From positions 3,038,001-3,102,000 of the forward strand of contig CAJQUN010000003.1 in assembly GCA_907163345.1 (NCBI GenBank): DNA of 64,000 nucleotides, given 5' to 3'. The stretch comes from Haberlea rhodopensis. Its lineage: Eukaryota > Streptophyta > Magnoliopsida > Lamiales > Gesneriaceae. Both the position numbers and the translations under genes were made by a program. Each line of letters starts with the position of its first letter. Position 1 is the first letter of the stretch. Shown here piece after piece: positions 55,785-64,000 of this stretch. The notes below the pieces were generated by a model. That model had not been told where the DNA came from. It did not search any database and worked only from the letters and a program-made list of their open reading frames with translations.

Positions 55785-56515
55785 AAGTTTGGTTCATCAA
55801 GTACTTAGTCATGTTATCAAGACGGGGCTTGAGACTAATGTTTCTGTTGCCAATTCTTTTATATCGACCTTTGGTGGTTTCGGCCAGATGGAAGTTACTT
55901 GTTATATTTTTAATCGCATGGATGTACATGACATTATATCATGGAATTCAATACTGGCGGCTTTGCACATAATTTGGTCTTTGAGGAATCACATTTATAT
56001 TTTCGGTCAATGCTTCTAAATCTTGATGAAATAAATGAAACCACGCTTTCCACAGTTCTATCCGCATGTGGTGCGGTGGACAAATTCAACTGGGGTAGAG
56101 GATTACATGGTTTAGTGTTGAAGCTCGGATATGAAATGGATATTTGAATATCTAACACTCGTCTTACTATGTATTATGAGAGTGGAGGATATCTAGATGA
56201 AGAAAAATTGTTTCACAGGATGCCAGAGAAGGATTTGATATCATGGAATTCAATGATGGCTAGCTATGTTTTGGGAGGCAAGTGTTTGAATGTCTTGAGA
56301 GGGTTGGGTGCACTCCTAAAATTTGCTACTTTTGCTAGCGCGCTATCTGCATGCACAGATAAGGAATTTCTGTCAGAAGGGATGATAGTGCATGGACTTG
56401 TAACTGTATCTGGACTCCATGAAAATTTAGTAGTTGGTAATGCACTAATTTCAATGTTCTTGGACCTTGTTCTGATCCATGTCACCTTCTTAGGCAAGGA
56501 ATGCCCTTGCATTCG
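55785..56515 (+). pseudogene. PLS-type PPR pseudogene, copy 1
   Basis: The plus strand reads VLSHVIKTGLETNVSVANSF, MDVHDIISWNSILAA, then after a frameshift (about 55960) TLSTVLSACGAVDKFNWGRG, LHGLVLKLGYE, an in-frame TGA at 56145, then FHRMPEKDLISWNSMMASYV, FASALSACTDKEFLSEGMIV and ENLVVGNALISM. The xxISWNxM and LSAC signatures mark pentatricopeptide repeats of organellar RNA-editing proteins. About 50 residues are missing after NALISM, then GPCSDPCHLLRQGMPL follows in another frame. It ends at the LTR element. Confidence 0.85.
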
Positions 56516-57114
56516 AATTCCTCGTATGGGCTTTACGAGCCGCCTAATTCATCAAGGATCGACATTCGAATTGTCATGGCTCTGCTGACAGCATGACTTG
56601 GGAACTCGGCACGGCGCAAGGTCACATCTTGGTTTGGCATTTGAAGGACTATCGATCCGGGTCCTCACCTAACCAGTTGGAGTCGATACAGCGCTACTCT
56701 AGCTCGACTAGAGGGGGATACTGATGATACCCCGATAATTGTCCCGGTACGGTTCGGACCCGAACTCTATGGGCTCGACCCCATCTGACAAGATATCAGG
56801 CCATCCTTAAGTGGCCCGCTACCCTTAAAAGCTTGGGCCCATTGTCCATTAACCTAAGCCCATTTGTCATGTTTATTTAACCCATTTTCTCTTAACCCAA
56901 AGATAAGCCCTAAGATAAAAAGCCCATTAACCATTATAACATGCAATGGAATAGTAGGTTAGAGGAGGAGATTTTTCATCGCCTCCTGCCTTCTTGGAGC
57001 AGAACTCTTCGGCTCTTCCAAGGGCTCCCTTCCCCATTTTTGATTTCATTTTCTTTCTTTGCAAATTCATTTGTTACAAAATCGAACCAAAAAATGAGGT
57101 AACAATCATCATCA
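56516..57114 (+). mobile_element. 3' end of an LTR retrotransposon with a 393-bp LTR
   Basis: The LTR is 56722-57114, starting TGATGATACCCC and ending CAATCATCATCA (inverted ends TGATGAT/ATCATCA). Immediately upstream is a polypurine tract GAGGGGGATAC, which sets plus orientation and identifies this as the 3' LTR. 56516-56721 is the adjoining internal end, without a readable protein. The rest of the element is missing; it abuts the PPR pseudogene. Confidence 0.75.
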
Positions 57115-57224
57115 CATAATATCTATACTCTGTACTTCAACACGTACATGTACTGCGACACAAACGATTTAAATTAGGCGTCACTGGCTAATTGCCTCGT
57201 TGTCCCGTCCCCTGAGATGATGCT

Positions 57225-58262
57225 ACAACAATGCCAACAATATATAATGTTATCATAGGCATTAAAATCAAATTATACAAACATTTTAACATTTTTCAAC
57301 ATTCTGGCTCTGGCGATCGATCGCTACTCTCACCGATCGATCGCCATATTGTTCTGCCCCCTCGCGATCGATCGCCATTACCTCGCGATCGATCGCCAAA
57401 GTGTTCTGTTTCTGGCGATCGATCGCCACATTTTTACCAATCGATCGCCACAACATTAACCGCCTTATTTTTGTTCTGGTCGCGGCGATCGATCGGCACA
57501 AAGCTAGCGATCGATCGCCGATGTCCAGAAAACTTAGAACATGGCGATTTTGAGCTTATCTTCCTAGCTCTTCTCCTATAACTCGAAATTCAACATGTAA
57601 ACAAGTTTCATGCACTCTCTAATAACATAACAACATGTTTCTACCATCTTAGAATCCAATTCTTGGCATATAAACATGTTATGATTCTAAGCTTGCATAG
57701 TTTGGATTTCATTTCACATAACTCCTACACCACTACACAAATCAATCTTAAAAGCATAAATTCCTTACCAAGATTGTACAATTTCACTTCACACAACTTC
57801 CTAGCTCAATTCACAAGTGAATCTCAAGCTCAAACCAAAAAGAACTTGAAAGAGATGGAGAGGAGCTTGTGTAGTGTTTTTGTAGGTGAAAGATGAGAAA
57901 CTATGTGATTCTCCTCCCTAAATCACTTGATATAAGGTCATTAGCTCCCTAAATCACTTGATATCATGTCATTTGTAGTTAATGACATGTTAAGTAACAT
58001 GTACATGAAGATGAAATCCAAATTCAAATGTAATTCCAATTCAAATTAAATTCACATGCATATTCAAATGCCTACTAGTTCATGTTGCTTGATATGTTAC
58101 TATTCAAATCATTGTACACCATGTTTCATTCCTTGCCATATATCATTTCATACATGTATTAATTCTTTCTTGGTTCCACCCAAACCCCCATTATCATACC
58201 GCCATTTGATATAATTACACCATAATCATATCATATGTGTATAAAACAAATCGAGGCATTAC
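57225..58262 (-). mobile_element. LTR-like segment 'E' with a palindrome array
   Basis: On the minus strand it would start TGTAATGCCTCG (ending at 58262) and run to about 57225. 'gaggcattaca' next to pol text 'ttcttcactcc...tttcgtcctcgaaa' is a border I know from plant Ty3 elements, and that pol text occurs at 59393, displaced by about 1.1 kb of other insertions. TATA-like CTTATATCAAG lies at about 57930. It contains eight GGCGATCGATCGCC words at 57312-57519. The left boundary is uncertain. Confidence 0.5.
57312..57519. repeat. Palindrome array GGCGATCGATCGCC in segment E
   Basis: Word sites start at 57312, 57332, 57363, 57384, 57414, 57436, 57484 and 57506. They form four pairs with steps 20, 21, 22 and 22, separated by 31, 30 and 48. 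At least one (57414-57427) is the exact 14-bp palindrome; others differ at the ends. Open frames on both strands through this array ('DRSPLPRDRSP') are artefacts of the repeat. Confidence 0.92.
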
Positions 58263-58565
58263 AGCGCAACATCAATCTTTTCAACCATACACTGGCACAA
58301 GCGCCAAGTGTTCGACCGATCACAAAATATAGGCAATTGTTGAACCTCAACAATCCCTCCCCCAATAATTGCACTCTCTGCAACTCATGGGAATCGAACA
58401 CGCGACATTGGCTCTGATACCAATTGTAGGATCGAGCGCTTACCACTTTACCAATAACTATAGTTAAAGGGTATTGACGCAACATCAATCTTTTCAACCA
58501 TACACTGGCACAAGCGCCACGTGTTCGACCGATCACAAAGCAGATGCAATTGTTGAACCCCAACA
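58245..58565 (-). mobile_element. TRIM-like element, second family member (left repeat truncated)
   Basis: The right terminal repeat 58425-58565 starts TGTAGGATCGAGCGC and ends CCCCAACA. The internal part carries ggctctgatacca (tRNA-Met primer site, minus) at about 58411-58423 and 'atccctcccccaataatt' (purine tract, minus). The left repeat (to 58352) lacks part of its start. The internal words match those of the 8040-8388 TRIM, while the terminal repeats share only parts. Confidence 0.8.
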
Positions 58566-59640
58566 GAAATGATTCTTGCGTGTTTCAATGAATTTGGGTG
58601 GCAAAAACGTGATGAATTTCCTATCCTTTCCTTGCTGAAAATTTCACACCTTTTAGTGTGTGTTTGGAAAATTGTGTGAATTGTGAGAGATTTTTGAGTT
58701 GCATACTATGTAGAAGAGTCTTATATTTATAGAGCTTGAAATTCGAGAATCTCGGTTCCTACTACTTCTGAAATTCAATCGTATCTTCCAAACGTATCTT
58801 TAGATTGTGCTTTATCTTCGGATTTGGTTATATTTATCTATCTAAAAGATTATCATAATATAATTCAATATTATATCTTGTCTAGATATTATATATATGT
58901 AATGCAATATCATCTATTAATTTTCAATATTATCTATACTTAGTATTTGGTTTGACCAAATAACATCAAGTGGTTGGATTAACTTAAGGATTCTAATTGT
59001 GACTTGACCAAAACTCTAGTTGTTTAAATACTTAGTCATTGGTTTAGCTACAAGTCTACAAGATTAAATTGAATTGGATTTATCTCATGTTTTATTGGTT
59101 AATAGATATCAATGACATGATTACTAATTATCTAACAACACATTATTATATTTGATAAAATCTTCAATCATCTACACATTACATTACTATCTATAAATTA
59201 AGATACAACTCTTAATTCTCTAATTATTTGTTTAAATAAGTGTTTTGCAATCTATAAGATTTGATTGATATCATGTAATTCAATATTAACTATAATACAA
59301 TTCAATATCATCTAAACAGTAATTTATTGATTTAAATAAAAGAAAATTTGAATATTTTGGTTGACTAAAACTTTGGAAATCGCGTTTTCACATTCTTCAC
59401 TCCTTATTGGAAGTTTCGTCCTCGAAATTTGACTCAATTGACCATCGAAAAGGTAGTGATATTTCTCTCGCATCTTTTCTTCTATGTCTCATGTAGCTTC
59501 TCTTTCCCTATGATTTGGCCATTGAACTTTGATTTATGGAATGGTTATTTGCCTCAACACTTGGCCCTTTGAATCCACGACCCGGATGGAAATTTCCTCG
59601 TATTTCAGATTCTCATTCAAATTCTTCATGACTTACAAAG
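58566..59640 (-). mobile_element. Ty3 (chromovirus-like) 3' end: integrase C-terminus plus LTR piece
   Basis: At about 59393-59620 the minus strand gives LKYEEISIRVVDSKGQVLRQ, IKVQWPNHREREAT, MREKYHYLF, the C-terminal end of pol in chromovirus-like elements (chromodomain-proximal). An LTR-like start TGTGAAAACGCG follows at 59392 and resembles that at 20442. TATA-like CTATAAATATAAG lies near 58725. The pol piece has one stop in this stretch (after ITIP). The element is cut off by the TRIM on the left. Confidence 0.7.
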
Positions 59641-59843
59641 AGGGATATGACTTTTAAAATATTTGCAGCAAGGGTTTGCATAGGGGCGCAACCGAGGGAT
59701 AATACAATTCGAGATACGCTCAGAGAGAAAAGTAAAAGTTTATTAATTAAATTGAGAGGTTAACGGAATATTAATCAAATGAAATTATTACTAGAATACC
59801 AAAGAAATATTTCTTGTTATTCTTATTAAAATTCTTCTAATTA

Positions 59844-59894
<51 letters not shown>

Positions 59895-60387
59895 CAAATT
59901 AATATATTATTTCTCTATTTATTAATTACACATCATTATCACCTATGCCTAAATAGATGAGATTTAAGAAGACATGTCCAAATAAAAGTTTTACTAAATA
60001 ATTTATATTTTTAAAAATTTAAGGTATAAAAATTATATGTGAAAGGTATTTCGGAAATTTTCTTCGGTTTGATTCCGATAGGGCGAAGTATCAATCGAGA
60101 GATCCAGAAGTTATTTTCAGAAATTGACTGAAGAATTGGTTGCCCATGAGACGTATTGGCCAGGGTGAAAAGTAATTGAATTTTGGTTCGCCTGTGACGA
60201 AGAAAGCGAAAGATGAATTTTTCTCCTTTTTATGGTTCATGAGGCTGGAATTAGGGTTTGAAATTAGTCCAAAATCACCGGCTTTTAATGTATACTTTGA
60301 GATGATTCATCATCCCGGTTTAATTGGAAAAATACGTGAAGATGACAGAGAAATCTGGGTTGGAATTTTCGACCTAGGGTTCATTTG
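59641..60387. other. No gene seen; (TA)n microsatellite
   Basis: A (TA) run of about 45 bp lies at about 59846-59891. A 70-codon plus ORF at 60176-60388 has no recognisable domain. It lies just before the PPR copy and may be transposon-derived. Confidence 0.45.
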
Positions 60388-60985
60388 AGTGGAGAGATGA
60401 AATTGTTTCACAGGATGCCAGAGAAGGATTTGATATCATGGAATTCCATGATGGCTCGCTATGTTTTGGGAGGCAAGAGTTTGGATGTCTTGAGAGGGTT
60501 GGCTGCACTCCTACACGAGAAAAAACTCATAAAATTTGCTACTTTTGCTACTGCGCTATCTGCATGCACAGATAAGGAATTTCTGTCAGAAGGGATGATA
60601 GTGCATGGACTAGTAATTGTATCTGGACTCCATGAAAATTTAGTAGTTGGTAATGCACTAATTTCAATGTTCTTGGACCTTGTTCTGATCCATGTCACCT
60701 TCTTAGGCAAGGAATGCCCTTGCATGCACATATTTTATTGACTGGATATATGATTCAGATGAGTATGTGAGAAACTCTCTTATTTCCATGTACGCTTATT
60801 GTGGGGATCTCGACTCAAGTAAACCTAATATTTCATGCATTAGTCAATAGGACCCCTGCAACTTGGAATGCTTTGGTTGCTGCAAATGCTCAGCTTGGCC
60901 AATGGGAGGAGGCTTTGAAACTCCCTCTTGAGATGCAAAGAGCTGGAGTGAATTTTGATCCGTTCAGTCTTGAAGCAAATTCATT
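60388..60985 (+). pseudogene. PLS-type PPR pseudogene, copy 2
   Basis: It reads KLFHRMPEKDLISWNSMMAR, KLIKFATFATALSACTDKEF, ENLVVGNALISM, then in other frames GPCSDPCHLLRQGMPLHAHI, LLTGY, DEYVRNSLISMYAYCGDLDS, LIFHALVNRTPATWNALVAA, LEMQRAGVNFDPFSLEA. It shares the deletion after NALISM with copy 1, keeps residues HEKKLI that copy 1 lost, and extends further 3'. It lacks the N-terminal repeats and any C-terminal E/DYW domain. Confidence 0.85.
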
Positions 60986-61280
60986 TCATCATCTTCTCAA
61001 GTTCCATACGCTGCTAATCACTAAAAACACAGTTGACAAACAACTATTCCAGTTGCTACTAATTGCCAACCAAGATGGTTTCAACATGCCGAGGGCAAAA
61101 TAACTATGGAAAAACCTCAATCTCATGAAATAAAACAGAGAAAAATTCCAGAGAAAATCTTGATACTAATTTTTTAATGAAAATTTAAAGTCTTGAAGCT
61201 AATTCATTTTATCATTTTCTCAAATTCCAAGCGTTGAAGCTAATCTCTAAAAACGCAGTTGACAAATGACTATTTAAGCA
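60965..61280. repeat. Tandem duplication next to the PPR end
   Basis: 'cttgaagcaaattcatttca' to 'cagttgacaaacaactattc' (about 60968-61050) recurs as 'cttgaagctaattcatttta' to 'cagttgacaaatgactattt' (about 61192-61276). It lies between the PPR pseudogene and the peroxidase 3' end. Confidence 0.75.
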
Positions 61281-61333
61281 TACAAAAACTCTCTGGGAAC
61301 CCAACATTTTTAACAAGCATTTCACCACAACTT

Positions 61334-63471
<2,138 letters not shown>

Positions 63472-63570
63472 TTTTCTTTTTCTTGAAATATGGTGGGGAT
63501 TGCCAAAGAGAAAGTGTAAAGTGAGAAAGGTTAAAGTGTGAGGGAGGAGAGGGAAAGATGCCGGGTGTGT

Positions 63571-63586
63571 GTATATATATATGTAC
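63571..63586 (-). promoter_or_regulatory. Probable TATA box of the peroxidase
   Basis: The minus strand reads GTACATATATATATAC about 100 nt before the ATG at 63471. The T/C-rich leader (CACTTTACACTTTCTCTTTGG) between them suits a plant 5' UTR of about 70-75 nt. The upstream flank turns into the repeat module at about 63730, so the proximal promoter is at most about 250 bp of unique DNA. Confidence 0.6.
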
Positions 63587-63729
63587 GCACCGATATTGGA
63601 ATAAAATTAATTAATTGATGCAAAATAATCAAACTCTAAAACTGATTAAGTTTAACTGTTTAACAATTATGATATTGTACTTTAGTTTTTAACTTTATTT
63701 GAACTCTAAAAGGGATTTAGTTTTATAAT

Positions 63730-64000
63730 TAAAAAGGGTATCTTAGAGTCCTACTAGGACTTCAACACTAACAACTATAAAATAGCTCTCCTCTAGTTTT
63801 ATTTGTCACTTTACCCACTAAAATATCAAAGAAAGAGAGATATAGTATGTGATCTTCATGAAGAAATCAATGATTGAAGAAGCATATCATCATACAATTA
63901 CGTTTGGGGAATTTGCTGAGTGTCTTCTTTTAAGATAATAATTGTACTTTACTTTTTGAAGTATTGTTATTATGGAGATATGATTGATTCTCGCAATTCT
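63730..64000 (+). repeat. Promoter/small-ORF module, copy 5 (cut by window end)
   Basis: GTCCTACTAGGAC (63748-63760), CTATAAAATAGC (about 63775), leader, and the 26-codon ORF at 63858-63938 (MKKSMIEEAYHHT...LLLR). It points away from the peroxidase and starts about 150 bp upstream of that gene's TATA, so the two could share a divergent promoter region. Confidence 0.75.
63858..63938 (+). CDS. 26-codon small ORF, copy 5
   Basis: Compared with copy 4 it has Thr to Ala at position 9 and Ser to Leu at position 25. TAA stop conserved. Function unknown. Confidence 0.4.
   Translation: MKKSMIEEAYHHTITFGEFAECLLLR

Noticed and set aside
57312..57519. Spaced palindromes could look like a CRISPR array
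   Set aside because: The DNA is plant nuclear, the words are palindromes of 14 bp with 6-8 and 16-36 nt gaps, no cas genes exist, and the arrays lie in LTRs.
57231..57581. 116-codon ORF rich in DRSPLPRDRSP, and similar ORFs at 26157 and 30059
   Set aside because: They are translations of the GGCGATCGATCGCC repeats; frames are open on both strands for that reason only.
59846..59891. (TA)n tract as a regulatory or origin element
   Set aside because: A plain microsatellite; similar tracts at 1719 and 9708 have no consistent context.
60176..60388. 70-codon ORF upstream of PPR copy 2
   Set aside because: No recognisable motif, and it ends where the PPR text begins in a different frame.

Overview
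This window is nuclear DNA of a flowering plant, most likely a eudicot. It is strongly AT-rich. Its genes have introns with GT-AG borders, and families restricted to plants are present: class III peroxidase, PLS-type PPR, a CURLY FLAG LEAF-like WW/EAR protein, and LINEs with an RNase H tail. Most of the window is layered transposable elements. Only two genes look intact, both on the minus strand: a two-exon CFL1-like regulator (37379-38692) and a four-exon class III peroxidase (61334-63471). Everything else that codes is a fragment or a relic.

Layout. 1-5 kb: a broken RING-H2 fragment, then a large inverted-repeat (foldback) element with repeated 27-bp palindromes, interrupted by a solo LTR (2093-2710) and a hAT MITE (2740-3497). 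7.1-9.2 kb: LINE pieces, with a 349-bp TRIM-type element inside LINE ORF1. 9.9-10.4 kb: a Mutator-type MITE. 13.3 kb: an orphan exon of a cysteine-rich peptide. 13.9-20.4 kb: a decayed Tat-lineage Ty3/gypsy element (minus) with an antisense extra ORF, a 3' tandem-repeat block, and protease, RT, RNase H and integrase; a solo LTR is inserted in its RT. 20.4-23.5 kb: an LTR with a tRNA-Met primer site, itself split by another LTR unit. 24.5-31.4 kb: a LINE split by a complete but internally deleted Athila-like element (25052-30442). 32.7-35.3 kb: a second LINE, with a mitochondrial DNA insert and an inverted 5' piece. 35.4 kb: a second Mutator MITE. 37.4-38.7 kb: the CFL1-like gene. 39.8-55.5 kb: segmental duplications built from a few modules (a TATA promoter with a 26-codon ORF, LINE tails, an orphan NDUFA3-like exon, hAT elements). 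55.8-61.3 kb: two copies of one PPR pseudogene separated by LTR elements. 61.3-63.5 kb: the peroxidase. 63.7 kb to the end: a fifth copy of the promoter/ORF module.

The most unusual signal is an architecture shared by several LTRs: arrays of 14-bp perfect palindromes (GGCGATCGATCGCC in three elements, GGCGTAATTACGCC in a fourth), mostly arranged as pairs about 21-22 bp apart, often four pairs per LTR. Any pair can fold into a hairpin with a 6-8 nt loop. The outer arms GGCG/CGCC are constant and the palindromic core is swapped. I know of no described function for this.

All calls come from reading the sequence. Family names rest on remembered motifs, not on searches.
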